From contig OZ024736.1 in assembly GCA_964016875.1 (NCBI GenBank), positions 38,968,707 through 39,032,706 of the forward strand: a stretch of 64,000 nt of DNA. The letters run 5' to 3'. Positions 35,120-46,216 of the stretch are shown here, piece after piece. Within the stretch, counting starts at the first letter, position 1. Every line of letters begins with the position of its first letter. A model generated the notes under the pieces. It ran no database searches. It was not told the origin of the DNA and was given only the letters and a program-made list of their open reading frames with translations. The translations under genes were made by a program, and so were the position numbers. Origin of the DNA: Fallopia convolvulus (taxonomy: Eukaryota; Streptophyta; Magnoliopsida; Caryophyllales; Polygonaceae).

Positions 35120-35785
35120 CAGTAGAACCTCTCTAAATTAATACTCGATAAATTAATAAACTCTCTAAATTAATATTTTTCCCCGGTCCCGACTCGGGCC
35201 AGTGCAAAATTTAACAAATTTCGATAAGATAATAAGATAATATATTTTAAAAAAATCACTATACAAATATAAGGTCCCATTAATATCATAAATTAATAAT
35301 TATATAAAAAGTTACATAGTCATAGCTAAGAAAATCTAATGAAATATGATTGTAGTGTTGTTTGTTTTTTCTTAGTTCTATTTGGAGCTCATCTCTAACT
35401 TTTCTTATTGGATCCAACATTTCTAGTGTTATTTTGAAAACAAATTTTGCAATGTCAACTATAATCATTCCTTGAGACTTCATCTCATAATCAAATTTTA
35501 CAGTGTCTAAAACAATTTGCTATTGCCTCTTGCTCAACATTAACTATCCAAGTCGAGACTACAAGATTGATAGCAGCCAAACATTAATCTTACATGGATC
35601 AGATTATCCCAACTCATAGCCTTCTAAAATCCTACAATAAAATCTTGTATAATAGTGCATTTTGAAAGCTCTTATTATAAAAATCTCTTTAAATTAATAA
35701 ATATTAATTTATCGGTTAATTAATATTTCTATAAAATAATAAAATATCATGATCCCAACCATATTAATTTATAGAGGTTTTATTG
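35120..35785 (-). mobile_element. pogo-like (Tc1/mariner) element, Emigrant/Lemi type
   Basis: Ends CAGTAGAACCTCTCTAAATT and the complement of AATTTATAGAGGTTTTATTG match the well-known plant pogo-like terminal repeat (CAGTAAAACCTCTATAAATT). TA lies at both flanks (35118-35119, 35786-35787). Further AAATTAAT words repeat inward from both ends. A minus-strand frame at 35286-35483 may be a decayed transposase tail, but no catalytic residues are visible. Confidence 0.83.
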
Positions 35786-36269
35786 TATAGATAAATATGG
35801 GGGTGCCGATAAGTAAAAAAAATCAATATGTAAATTACCAACCACAGTACGACACTAAGGTACATTAGCCATTATAAATATTCCTATTTTATATTAAGGG
35901 AGCTTGTGGTATGATTTTGGATTCCATAAAGTTTGTATGAGGTAGGTTATTTTGATAAGGAAAATATAACACCCCGTTTTTAAATAGGGGCGCTACTCGG
36001 TAGTAGACCTTACTAGGTACTACCTAGGCTAGTTTGACAACGAGTTCACTTGGACCTTGCAACTCGGGCATGACGAGAAAACATGAATAAAACATCCAAC
36101 CGATATTTATAAAACCCAAGTATAGAAAACATGCATGAAACCCAAAACAACATAATTTACAACGCTTCCTAAAAACATTTCATTAACATACCACTACCCT
36201 TTCTTTATCAAAACAAAACATTATTCGAAAGATACCAAAAAGTAAACCATCATTCTTCCAAACGAACCT

Positions 36270-38006
36270 TTCTGCACAACCAAACTATATAATGCAATCC
36301 TTCATGCTACCCCATACAACTCTAAAAGAACTGGACCAAATCAACAAAAATTTCTTTTGGAACAAGGAAAACAATTACAAGCCTCTAATTTGTTGGAATT
36401 CCATTTGTCGCCCCCATGCGCATGGGGGGGTTGGAATTGCTAAGGCAGAAGACATGAACCGAGCACTCCAGATGAAATTACTATGGAAAATCTTAGCAGA
36501 ACCAAACAACCTCTGGGTCAAAATAGTTACAGAGAAATACCTCAAAACGGATAACATACTGAATTATAAGAAAAAACGTAATACATCGTGGCAATGGTCC
36601 AAGCTTATGGGTCTTAGAGATCTTTTTCTTTCTGGACTCATCTGGCAAGTAGGGGACGTTAAACCATCCGTTTCTGGAAAGATAACTGGATCGGGTATGG
36701 CCCTATCCAACCAAAAACTAGAACTGAGACTCACATTAACTGGGAGGAACGAGTCGAATCGTACCTACGAGAGGACAACTCGTGGAACATAGAAAAATTA
36801 AGTAAGGTTGTTAATCCCGATGACCTAGATAATATAGCCAAAATAATTAACCCAATTAACAAAATCCAAGATAGGCTTTACTGGCAACCAAGCAAAAACG
36901 GTTGGTATTCCACCCACTCCACTATGCAGTGGATAAACCTTGCTAAAAATAAACCGAAAATCAATCTAGAATGGATTAACAAACTCAATGTCCCACCTAA
37001 AATGCACAATTTCCTTTGGAAGGTGGCAAGAAATGGCCTACCAACCAAATCGAGACTTGCTGAAAACCACATCCCGGTACCACAAGGTTGTACTGCATGT
37101 AATAACCAGTGCGAAGACACAAACCATATTCTGATGTCATGCCCCCTGACAAAGGAAACCCTTAACACCATAAGACCCAAATTACGGAGAACGATCGACC
37201 TTATCTCCTCCGATGGAAAAAAACCACACGAGGTCCTGGAGGAAATCAGGGCAAGAATAAATAAAGAGGAAATGGAAATCCTAACCAGCACCTGGTGGTG
37301 TATTTGGTACTCCAGGAATAAGAGGGTGTTTGATAACAACACTGAAACAAACCTAGACGATGCAAGCAAACTTAGTGAATTTACCCAAAATCAAATCAGA
37401 GAATGGAAACTAGCTAGGGCACCAGACTCCACTGACCCACAACCTAACAAGGGTCATGTAAGAATTGAAAGGAAAAATACTAAGTGGGTAAAACCCAAGA
37501 AAGGCTATATTAAACTTAACTTTGATGGTGCTGTGTGTGCAGATGGCGTGGCTACTTTTGGATTCATAATTAGGGACTCCAACGGCTCTCCCATCTCGTT
37601 CGACGGAGGACTGATCGGTCGACAGTCTGTTCTGATCTCCGAGACCATCGCCTTACGCCAGGGACTTCTCGAGGCCATTCATCATGGCATTCCCCGGATC
37701 CAGATTGAAGGCGATAACTTGCAGCTGGTCAAGGCCGTTCTTGGCGACTGGCGCTGCCCGTGGGAGATTGAAGTGTTGCGTGCGGACATCCACTGTTTGT
37801 TGGCTCAGTTCCAGGATTGGAGTATTACTCATGTCTACCGTGAGTGTAATTCTGTAGCTGACTTCATCGCTGGCTCCTTCCGACGTGTATCTTCCGTTCC
37901 ACTTGCAGATGACTTGGGTTTCTGTACCCTCATCCGTCAGGATGCTCTAGGGCGGTCACTAGTTTGTTAGTGACCTCTCTAATTCCTTTCCTAATCAAAA
38001 AAAAAA
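36270..38006 (+). mobile_element. Young 5'-truncated L1 with RNase H domain
   Basis: Flanked by a perfect 21-bp target duplication (36249-36269 and 38007-38027, beginning ATCATTCTTCC) with an A-run at the 3' end (37997-38007). It carries only the end of ORF2: the region after RT, zinc-binding RT tail, and RNase H. It inserted into the solo-LTR-like element. The lineage matches the L1 at 61202-64000 (shared MQSFMLP, NKALQMKLLWKI-AEPNN, NTSWQW-KLM phrases). Confidence 0.92.
36292..37970 (+). pseudogene. L1 ORF2 C-terminal part, one frameshift
   Basis: Two frames, 36292-36792 and an overlapping frame that stays open from about 36660 to the stop at 37968-37970. The switch occurs near 36655-36664, where GDV-KPS is read and the expected GDGKTIRFW continues in the other frame; one base is missing from an A-run. 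Domains: thumb/connection (RALQMKLLWKILAEPNN), zinc-binding tail (CTACNNQCEDTNHILMSC), RNase H (FDGAVCADG, SETIALRQ, EGDNLQLV, HVYRECNSVADF with all four acidic or His positions present). Apart from that frameshift I see no damage. Confidence 0.87.
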
Positions 38007-39347
38007 ATCATTCTTCCAAACGAACCTCTCCTAATGACACGGCCTTCAACGATTTGTTCCATCATTCGGCCGAGGTTCCATCATGGGTCCCTTGTCTTTA
38101 CCTGAAACTAAAATAAAACAAGTCCCCGAAGGGTCAGCTACCATTCTAATACAAGCTAGAATCCATACGGTACTAGTAAGATGTTTTAAAACCAATCAGT
38201 TGACTAACATATACACAAGCAAGGTTCCCATGATTACAACACATATCAGTTCTAAACACATATCATAAACATAGATCATAAACACAAATCACATATCAAA
38301 CTTCCATACACATTCATACATACAATTCCAAGCAGAACAATACAACCATTCTCTCACAGTTCCATTCCATGGCGCTTATCAACCCTTCGCTCTAGGTGCT
38401 GAGGCGCGACCTCCCACCTTTTACAATTCCATCATTCTAACTGCGGTTCAAGCCTCCTCGGGAGCACTTGCCCAAAACACAGATAGCTTTACTTTTGAAG
38501 GGGCACGATTTCTCTGTCACATAACCATACGTAGCCGTCACTTCAACCCAGAGGACTACGCACATGGCCATGCCGAGAACGATACCAACATAGAGAAAAT
38601 ATTCGAAAGTTTCACATTGGATGAAAACTCAATGAAATCATTTTCACACATATCATATACAAGTAAACCTTTTTCATAAAATAATCATCTAGGGACTAGT
38701 TCCCCAAAACCAATCCTACAAGCACCACATGAAGTCTAACATGTATTGAACAACAACTGAGCAAGTCGTAGACGACTTACCTTGAAGACGAATTCCCAAC
38801 GGCAAGAAATCACTAATTATCCAACAATGCGAAACCCCGTCTAAGACAGACAGCCTATCTTTGCCCCACGTCTTTGATCACGACCTAGGACCCACGCTCC
38901 TATATGCATACATATACCCCAATGAATAATAGTAACCTTTTAACTCTTACAAACTCTAACCCTAAAATCAACGAAAAGCCAGGATGTTTTATAACTTCTT
39001 GTGTATAATTCCAAATCCTTTAAAACTTGACATGAATATACTAGATATATAAAAGAACATTTTTCTAGTTCAAACTTTTGTGAAAAACCGGATCAAAGGT
39101 CTCCCTAATATCATTACAAAGCAAAACCCTAAAATTACTCTGAAATCTTTTACCGATTATAAATCCGATATCAAAAATACCCTCTGAGAACTATAAATCG
39201 ACTGATTTTTATATCCAATCAATTGTAAAGCCAGATCTAGAAAAATTAGTAAAATCTAAACAAAATATTAACTAATTAAAATTTACCATATAACGCCTGA
39301 ACTCCAAAATCCGACCTGACGAACGAACCTTGCACGTAAGCTAAACC

Positions 39348-39387
<40 letters not shown>

Positions 39388-39639
39388 TTTCATGAGAAAT
39401 ACAAACAAGCAACATGTATATATATAATCCGTAGCAAAGTCGGTTCATCTTTGTACAAACTACACTTCTCACCCTCAATTTTCCTTTACTATAAACTTTA
39501 CCCTGAAATAATTATTAATTATTTTTAAGTTATAAATTTTTTTTTTAAATATAATTTTCAAAAATTCAAAATAAAATATTAAAATTTTCCCGAATATTAC
39601 AGAAAAAATTAGGAAGGATAGTATAGTCCGTCCCATAGC

Positions 39640-40360
39640 ATCTTTTTAGATGAGATTTTGAAAATCCGGATCAATTATGAAATATTTTGAGGTAGTATTT
39701 CTTTTCAAGATAATATGCAACACAATTGACTTGATATAAGTAATGTTTCATTCATGCATTAGGTTGAGGCTCACAAGTCACAATGATGTCTGTGAGGATT
39801 ATTTCTACTTCCCTAGGGCAGCTCCACATGTTGTTCACAAGGATTAAGTTGTCACTTTTAATTTCAAGGAAAAAATCCTTTGTTGATGATAGCTTCGGTC
39901 ATTAGAATGAAATGATTTACTGTAAGACCAAGGCTTACCACCACGTGAGAACCAAGGCTTCAAACTTTAAAGGTTGGATGGCCTCACTGATTTCCTCTTC
40001 ACATTGAGCCGGTATTTTATTGTCCATGTTGACGTTTTGTATTGTTGTTCTTTACTTCTTTGTCTATCTCTTAGTATTATTTGTTGTGTGTGCATGCACT
40101 TTGTTAACATTTGTGTTGGAGTTTCTTCGGACGTACCACATCCTGTACGTTGTAATTTAACTTCTATGCGACTCTCATATAACCTTTCTTTTGCCGGGAG
40201 CCCATTTTTAAGAATCATAAAGATGGTTAATTTATCCTACTCGACCTTTTTATGGAAGTTTGTTATGCAATTTTGTGGGTATAATACATCAATACCCTAT
40301 ATGTGCTTGAATACGGTTTTGGAACCTCGAATAAAAGATGAAAGTTGAAGGAGAAAACTA
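39640..40360 (-). pseudogene. Decayed L1 fragment (zinc-binding tail and RNase H)
   Basis: On the minus strand, 40090-40260 reads ILKNGLPAKERLYESRI and a degenerate Cys block (TGCGTSEETPTQMLTKC), matching the zinc-binding tail of the neighbouring L1. Lower down, 39770-39860 reads a CPREVEIILTDI phrase matching the RNase H CPWEIE--ADI block. Several stops and frame changes separate them. No target duplication recognised. Confidence 0.55.
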
Positions 40361-40580
40361 CCAAGGGGTTTAGGGCTTGAATGAAAAAAAAAGGTTGAAG
40401 GCCTAAAGGTAGACTTGCAAGATAAAAGGGGAGTTCTAATCACCAAATCTTATGTCATTAACTGGACATTTACGAATCAAACGATGACAAGTGAAACATC
40501 ATATCGCTCAACTAAAAATCCACAGTAAAATCTGAAAAATCCTTGTCTGTATTTTCTTCTTTTTTATATATGAAATTTTG
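40361..40580. other. Short unassigned interval
   Basis: Nothing is recognised here beyond an A-run at about 40383-40392. It borders the 5' truncation point of the next L1. Confidence 0.3.
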
Positions 40581-40589
40581 TTTTGCGGG

Positions 40590-40951
40590 TCAATATCTGT
40601 AATTCTCCAAGCATTTACTCTGGGGTTCAGCAGAACACCAATGCCTCCCCTAGGAAGCCTGTGGAATCTTGGTCGCTTGAATGCTCCGAGTCAGCTGCCG
40701 CCGATTCGAACGCTATGGTGACCCTTTTTTCTCAGCCAGCGAATGGACACCCCCAGGGCAATGCTCAACATTAGGAAAACAACGATAACACAGAGAGGCT
40801 CGTTGAAGATAATCACACCATCGCAGACATTAGGAGCCAGATCCTCAATGCAGGCTCGACCGACGCTGCAGCTGGGACCGACCAGGCCATGGAGTTAGTG
40901 GCTACTGAGACATCGACTGATTCAAGCGCCCTTGAGGCTCGATCAGATTAA
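40590..40951 (+). pseudogene. L1 ORF1 C-terminal fragment
   Basis: The frame ending at TAA 40949-40951 (...SSALEARSD) is open upstream except for a TAG at 40772-40774. The upstream part runs from about 40583. The sequence is Ser/Pro/Asn-rich, typical of the tail of plant L1 ORF1 after the CCHC knuckle, but no zinc knuckle is preserved. The ORF2 ATG follows 31 bp later in another frame. Confidence 0.6.
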
Positions 40952-40982
40952 GTTTCCCCCCTCCCCTTCCTGTGTGTGTGCC

Positions 40983-43900
40983 ATGAATTGTCTCACATGG
41001 AATTGTCGGGGTGCCGGTAGTGAGGGTTTTCGCCGGGCCGCCAAGTACTTAATCAAGCTGCATAAAGTCGATGTCTTGGTCTTGATCGAGCCTAAGATCT
41101 CGGGAGTTAGAGCTGATGTCGTCTGTCGCAGGCTTCGCTTCAAGAATCATCATAGGATTGAAGCCAAAGGCTTTGCTGGAGGAATTTGGGTGTTATGGGA
41201 TAATGACAGGACCCCGTTTCATATTGTTTACGTCCATAATCGTTTTATTCATGTTCATGTTTCCTTTCAGAACAAGAAGTTTCATTTGATCCTTGTTTAC
41301 GCGCCTCCAAGTGAAACTAACCGTAAAACTTTTTGGCCTGTCTTGCAGGACTATACCCATTCTATTCAGGGACCTTGTTTCATTGGGGGTGATTTCAATT
41401 GTGTGCTCCACGACTGGGAAAGCTCCGGAACGGTCCATGCTCTTTCGGGTGATTCTGACAAGTTCAGCAACTGGGCGAGTGTCTCGGGTTTAATCGACAT
41501 GGGATTCAGCGGGCCGCCCTTTACTTGGACGTCTGACTCCTCTTCTACTGGTTTCAAAGCAAGGAGGCTTGATCGCTATTTTTTGAATGTTGCCGCTAGG
41601 ATTGATTGGCCGAATGCGTGTGTTACTCACCTTCCGAAGCTTTGCTCTGATCACTCGCCGCTGTTATTGAATCTTGTGCGAACTGACTCTGGCTCTAGGA
41701 AGCGCCGTCCCTTCCGCTTCGAAGCCGCTTGGCTCACCCACCCGTCGTTCAATAATGTTGTGAAGAATAACTGGGTTTGTGAGAACGGTGTTGTTGATGC
41801 CCTATCCCATTTGAAGATTGTCCTTCTCAAGTGGAACAAAGAGATTTTTGGCAACATTCACCTTCGTAAGAAGGCTATTCTCAGCCAACTGGAGACGGCA
41901 GAGATTTCTTGTATGAGCAGGTGGTCCCAGAACCTGGTTGATGTGCAGACGAATCTCCGGGTTGTGTTGGATCAGGTTCTTGAGCAAGAAGAGCTCCTTT
42001 GGTTCCAAAAATCTAGGGAGAAATGGCTCGTTGCTGGTGACCGCAACACCTCCTTTTTTCATGTTTCGACTTTGGTCAGAAGGAGAAGAAACAAAATTGA
42101 GGCAGTTCTGAATGATGATAACGACTGGATCGTTGATGCTAAAGAGGTCAAGTCCTTTGCGATTAACTTCTTCAAGCGTCTTTACTCGGATGACGGCAGG
42201 GGTCAGCCTTCTCCTAATGTGACTGATGGGCTCTTCCGGGGGTTGGATCAGGGTCATTGGGATAAGCTGAACGCTATGGTTTCGGATACTGAAATCTTTG
42301 AGGGGCTGAAGCAAATGGGCGGGTTTAAGGCCCCGGGTGTTGATGGTTTTCAACCCATTTTCTACCAAAGATGTTGGGATTCGGTTAGCAGCTCGATCAG
42401 GTCATTCGTGAAGGAGTTCTTTCGCTCTGGTCGTCTCCCCTCAGGCGTTAATGAGATTCTCATCGTCTTGTTGCCTAAAGTTGCTAAACCGGAGCGTATA
42501 ACGCAGTTCAGGCCCATAAGCATGTGCAACGTTATTTATAAGCTAATTACTAAAATCATGGTGAACCGCATGAGGCCAATCCTTTCCGACATTATTGGCC
42601 CTATGCAGGGCAGCTTCCTGCCCGGTAGGCTCATCACTGATAATATTGTGATCGTCCAAGAGTTGGTCCACTCAATGAAGAGGAAGCAGGGCAAGAAAGG
42701 ATGGATGGTGCTCAAGATCGATCTCGAAAAAGCCTATGACCGGCTCCGTTGGGATTTCATTGTGAGCACCTTGATTGATGCTGGGTTCCCGGATAGTTGG
42801 ACCGCTCGGGTTAAGGAATGCATCAGTTCGGCGTCCATGAGACTCCTTTGGAATGGGGAAATGACCGAGGGCTTCGCTCCGGAGAGGGGTATCCGCCAAG
42901 GGGACCCGATCTCGCCGTATTTGTTCGTTCTTTGCATGGAACGGCTCAGTCAGTTGATCGAGCTTGCAGTGGCTAATGGTGAGTGGCACCCGACCCGTAT
43001 TTCCAGGAGGGGCCCGGAGGTGTCTCACGTCCTGTTTGCTGATGATGTTATCCTCGTGGCTGAGGCTTCTTTGGAACAGCTCAGGGTTATCAATTGCATC
43101 CTGGACAGGTTTTGTCTTGCGTCGGGTCAGAAAATCAATGTGGCCAAATCCAAACTGTTCGTCTCGAAGAACACTGGTAGCAATGTTATCAGCGAGCTCC
43201 ACGACGAGTGCGGGTTTGAGGTCACTACCGACCTCGGTAGCTATCTTGGGATGCCTGTTATACACAAGAAAGTAAGCAAGGAAACCTTTAGCTCTATCTT
43301 GGACAAAATGAATGCCAGGTTAGCCTCTTGGAAGGGTAAACTCTTGAGTCTTGCGGGTCGAATTACTCTAGCCAAGTCGGTTCTTTCCACTGTCCCAACT
43401 TACTCCATGGCCTCTGTGGTGCTTCCGAAGGAACTGTGTGATGAGATGGATCGAATTGTCAGGGACTTTGTCTGGGGAGGTGAGGATGGGAGAAGGAAAA
43501 TTCACTTGGTTGGTTGGAAGGAGTTGTGCATGAAGAAGTGTGATGGTGGTTTGGGTTTCAGATCGATGCACATGGTGAATTTAGCCACGGTTGGTAAACT
43601 AAGTTGGAGATTTTTGAACAGCAAAGATGAGTGTTGGGCTGCTATCTTGAAGGCCAAGTACGTCCGGGAGTCGGGGGCTATGGTGGCTGGTTCGTCGGCG
43701 GTTTGGCAGGGGATCTCAAAGGGTATTAACAATGTTATCTCCAAAGGCTGTCGATGGAACGTCGGGAATGGTAAGACGGCGAGGTTCTGGATTGATGCCT
43801 GGCTTGGATCGGAACGGCTGTTTGACTCCGCTCGGGTGGTTGTTGGTGCCGATATGATCAATCTGAAAGTTCGCCACTATTGGTCTTCTGTTGTTGGGTG

Positions 43901-45104
43901 GCGTTGGGATTTGCTGACCGATCTGCTTCCAGCGAGCATCCTTTTGCGCCTGGCCGCGGTCCATCTCTCTGACGACGAGCATGCGGACTGCCTTGCGTGG
44001 AGCCCTTCGCCCAACGGGATGTATTCGATTGGTTCAGGCCATGATATTATTGCAGGCAGAGGTGGGAGGAGCGGGAATGATGGCGCCTTCTTCCGTGAGA
44101 TCTGGCGGCTTAGGGTGCCCGAGCGGATCCGAGTGTTCGTGTGGCTGGTCGCTAGAGGTGCTATCCTTACGAACCAGGAGCGACGCAGGCGACACATGGC
44201 CAACGAGGACTTTTGCACCATCTGCAACGCCGGAATTGAGTCTTTGATTCATCTCTTTAGAGATTGCAGGATCATTAACCCTTTTTGGAATTTGGTGGTT
44301 CCGAATTTGGGGTTTACTGACTTTTTTCAGGTTCCCTTTGCAGGATGGCTTCGGAGCAATATACTGGCGAGGAAGAGAGTGGCTGGTGACCTGGATTGGG
44401 CAGCGTTTTTCGCCACGGCTCTTTGGTGGACTTGGAAGTGGAGGAACAACAAGATTTTCAACGACCGGAGCATGGTTCACGACCCTATCAATTTCGTCCT
44501 CAGCCGAACCAGAGAGTATGCTCATGCTTGGGACTGTCATAAGCCTAACCGGGTTAGTCGAGCTAGAGAAGAGATCCTCGTGGGCTGGTGCACGCCCCCG
44601 TCGGGTGTGGTCAAAATCAACACTGACGGGGCTGTCAACGCGGACGGCGGTGCGACGACGGCCGGCGTGCTCAGGGATGAGAATGACCAGTGGATCACTG
44701 GCTTTGTGCACAATATTGGGCAATGTACTGTTCCTGCAGCAGAACTCTGGGGTGTCATTGGAGGTTTGAACCTCGCCTGGGCCAAAGGCTTTCGCAAGGT
44801 GATTTTGGAGTGTGATTCGAAGTTGTCAGTTGATCTAATTGGGACCGGTGTTAGCCCTCCCCACCCGCTTTTCTCCCTGGTGTCTAGATGCCAAAAATCT
44901 CTAAGTCAGGCTTGGGAGGCCAGACTCGTCCATGTCTTTAGGGAAGCGAACATCGTCGCCGACTCCCTCACAAAATTCGCTTTCTCATTTCCTATTGGTT
45001 TGCATGTTCTTCTTGAGGCGCCTTCGGGTACCCTCAAACTTTTGTATGACGATGGTGCGGGGAGGGCCACCCCGCGCATCGTGAACTCGTTAGGCCCTTC
45101 TTAA
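40983..45104 (+). CDS. L1 ORF2: endonuclease, reverse transcriptase, zinc tail, RNase H
   Basis: An uninterrupted frame of about 1373 aa from the ATG at 40983 (the frame is open a little further upstream). It would copy L1 RNA at a nicked chromosomal target. Domains in order: APE-type endonuclease (MNCLTWNCRGAG at the start, IEPKISG, GGDFNCV, SDHSPLLL with catalytic His); reverse transcriptase (FKAPGVDGF, LPKV, QFRPISMCNVIYK, KIDLEKAYDRL, GIRQGDPISPYLF, FADD at 43035-43046); post-RT region (FVWGGEDGRRKIHLVGW); zinc-binding tail (CTICNAGIESLIHLFRDC); and a plant RNase HI (NTDGAVNADG, PAAELWG, ECDSKLS, HVFREANIVADSL) with the expected acidic residues. All catalytic motifs are present. No frameshift or stop is seen, so the enzyme could be functional. 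Which promoter would drive it is unclear because the 5' end is missing. Confidence 0.93.
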   Translation: MNCLTWNCRGAGSEGFRRAAKYLIKLHKVDVLVLIEPKISGVRADVVCRRLRFKNHHRIEAKGFAGGIWVLWDNDRTPFHIVYVHNRFIHVHVSFQNKKFHLILVYAPPSETNRKTFWPVLQDYTHSIQGPCFIGGDFNCVLHDWESSGTVHALSGDSDKFSNWASVSGLIDMGFSGPPFTWTSDSSSTGFKARRLDRYFLNVAARIDWPNACVTHLPKLCSDHSPLLLNLVRTDSGSRKRRPFRFEAAWLTHPSFNNVVKNNWVCENGVVDALSHLKIVLLKWNKEIFGNIHLRKKAILSQLETAEISCMSRWSQNLVDVQTNLRVVLDQVLEQEELLWFQKSREKWLVAGDRNTSFFHVSTLVRRRRNKIEAVLNDDNDWIVDAKEVKSFAINFFKRLYSDDGRGQPSPNVTDGLFRGLDQGHWDKLNAMVSDTEIFEGLKQMGGFKAPGVDGFQPIFYQRCWDSVSSSIRSFVKEFFRSGRLPSGVNEILIVLLPKVAKPERITQFRPISMCNVIYKLITKIMVNRMRPILSDIIGPMQGSFLPGRLITDNIVIVQELVHSMKRKQGKKGWMVLKIDLEKAYDRLRWDFIVSTLIDAGFPDSWTARVKECISSASMRLLWNGEMTEGFAPERGIRQGDPISPYLFVLCMERLSQLIELAVANGEWHPTRISRRGPEVSHVLFADDVILVAEASLEQLRVINCILDRFCLASGQKINVAKSKLFVSKNTGSNVISELHDECGFEVTTDLGSYLGMPVIHKKVSKETFSSILDKMNARLASWKGKLLSLAGRITLAKSVLSTVPTYSMASVVLPKELCDEMDRIVRDFVWGGEDGRRKIHLVGWKELCMKKCDGGLGFRSMHMVNLATVGKLSWRFLNSKDECWAAILKAKYVRESGAMVAGSSAVWQGISKGINNVISKGCRWNVGNGKTARFWIDAWLGSERLFDSARVVVGADMINLKVRHYWSSVVGWRWDLLTDLLPASILLRLAAVHLSDDEHADCLAWSPSPNGMYSIGSGHDIIAGRGGRSGNDGAFFREIWRLRVPERIRVFVWLVARGAILTNQERRRRHMANEDFCTICNAGIESLIHLFRDCRIINPFWNLVVPNLGFTDFFQVPFAGWLRSNILARKRVAGDLDWAAFFATALWWTWKWRNNKIFNDRSMVHDPINFVLSRTREYAHAWDCHKPNRVSRAREEILVGWCTPPSGVVKINTDGAVNADGGATTAGVLRDENDQWITGFVHNIGQCTVPAAELWGVIGGLNLAWAKGFRKVILECDSKLSVDLIGTGVSPPHPLFSLVSRCQKSLSQAWEARLVHVFREANIVADSLTKFAFSFPIGLHVLLEAPSGTLKLLYDDGAGRATPRIVNSLGPS

Positions 45105-45138
45105 TTTACGGGTTTTCCGTTGTTTGATCAAAAAAAAA

Positions 45139-46216
45139 ATCATACACAAGAAGCCGTGAGAAAAGAGTGAGCTTTAGAGCTGATGTTAGAAAGATGGATC
45201 AAGGCATAAACAAATAGACATGTGAATAAACAAGGTAGCTTAACGATGGAGTTTTGCCATTACTGACTTTTATCCAACAGCCGAGCAGGTCCCCCCATTA
45301 ATCTCAGCTTGATTATCATAGAAGCTGGTACAAATGAATATGCATCTTACCTACTGACTCCTGTGAATACCATCACTTGCCAACAAGTGAATCGATTAAT
45401 GTTGATTGGAACTCTTTAGACAGTGTTTGGTATGATATTAGGAGTGGTCATTTTCGGAATCACCCCAATGCTTTTCTTGTGTTTGGTTTGATTAGGGAAA
45501 GGTATGGAATTGAGTGAAACTCTAGGGCATTGGTGGAAGATGAAGAAGAGCGAAGAGGAAGGAGGTCACATATCGGTGTGTGAAGGAGGAGAACGGAGGA
45601 GTCAACAAAGGTTGGCCTGCCATGGACAGCTTCTGGTTTTCTTCCAAGTAAAAAACCACAGGAATAAAGAAGAAACAGGAAAAGTGAGATCATACAAAAC
45701 TAACCAAACTACCTTGATTTTAATTTTTAATCCGCTTATGGGTGGTATAATATGTACTATCAAACAGTCTGGAGCTGAATTTGATACAATAAGCGAACTC
45801 AGACATGATCAGAATCACCAATGAAACAACCTAGATGCACCAGTAATCAGAGAAAGATAACGGGCAAGTTTCGTGCCCACCTGTAAATAGCAACGCAATT
45901 TCGTTACTGACTGCAATTACCAGTGGCAATTTCATCACACAGAAATCATCCAAACAAGAGATATTATTATAGCACAAAACAGGACCTGATCAATCATCAG
46001 CAGTTGCGTATGGTAATGCAATTCATGTACTATTTTCAATTGCCAGTAAGATGAGAAGAAAGAGGTGGTAGAATATTACAAGCTACAACAACAAATCAAC
46101 GATTAAAAGCTCGCGCGGGTGAGCAGAGCAAATGTTGAAAGTGGAATTATAATAACGACGAGGAAGGAGTAGCATCAGCAGAAGAAAGAGGGGCGGGTAG
46201 AAATCTAGGGTTTCTA
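45139..46216. other. Intergenic region with a possible small MITE
   Basis: No gene is supported. The stretch 45418-45772 has weakly inverted ends (AGACAGTGTTTGGTA at the left; the complement of TACTATCAAACAGTCT at the right) and may be a MITE without a clear target duplication. The rest is ordinary AT-rich DNA and the 3' flank of the next gene. Confidence 0.3.

Larger units (their letters stand above)
35965..39601 (-). mobile_element. Large solo-LTR-like element, split by an L1
   Basis: Read on the minus strand it begins TGTAATATTCGGG and ends CGGGGTGTTATA, and a 5-bp duplication GAAAA flanks it (35960-35964, 39602-39606). TG...CA-like ends with a 5-bp duplication fit an LTR retrotransposon LTR. 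Without the nested L1 it is about 1.9 kb. It contains a (CT)n(GT)n microsatellite at 39350-39387 and no open frame of its own. A second element with the same ends is at 56901-59743. No matching internal region is adjacent, hence solo LTR; a TIR element with short ends is an alternative. Confidence 0.6.
40590..45138 (+). mobile_element. L1-type LINE with intact ORF2
   Basis: Contains the 3' tail of ORF1 (about 40590-40951), complete ORF2 (40983-45104), a very short 3' UTR and an A-run (45129-45138). It is much richer in G+C than its surroundings. The 5' end is truncated within ORF1. I could not find a convincing target duplication next to the poly(A) (TCATACACAAG...). Confidence 0.9.

Noticed and set aside
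39350..39387. (CT)n(GT)n tract as a regulatory GAGA element
   Set aside because: Simple microsatellite inside the solo-LTR-like element, far from any gene start.
42672..43265. 197-codon minus-strand open frame
   Set aside because: Lies opposite the intact L1 ORF2; shadow frame.
44034..44723. 229-codon minus-strand open frame
   Set aside because: Opposite the L1 ORF2 RNase H region; no domain or start support.
45504..45824. 106-codon open frame near the possible MITE
   Set aside because: No recognisable domain, no splice partners, AT-rich codon usage; not supported as a gene.
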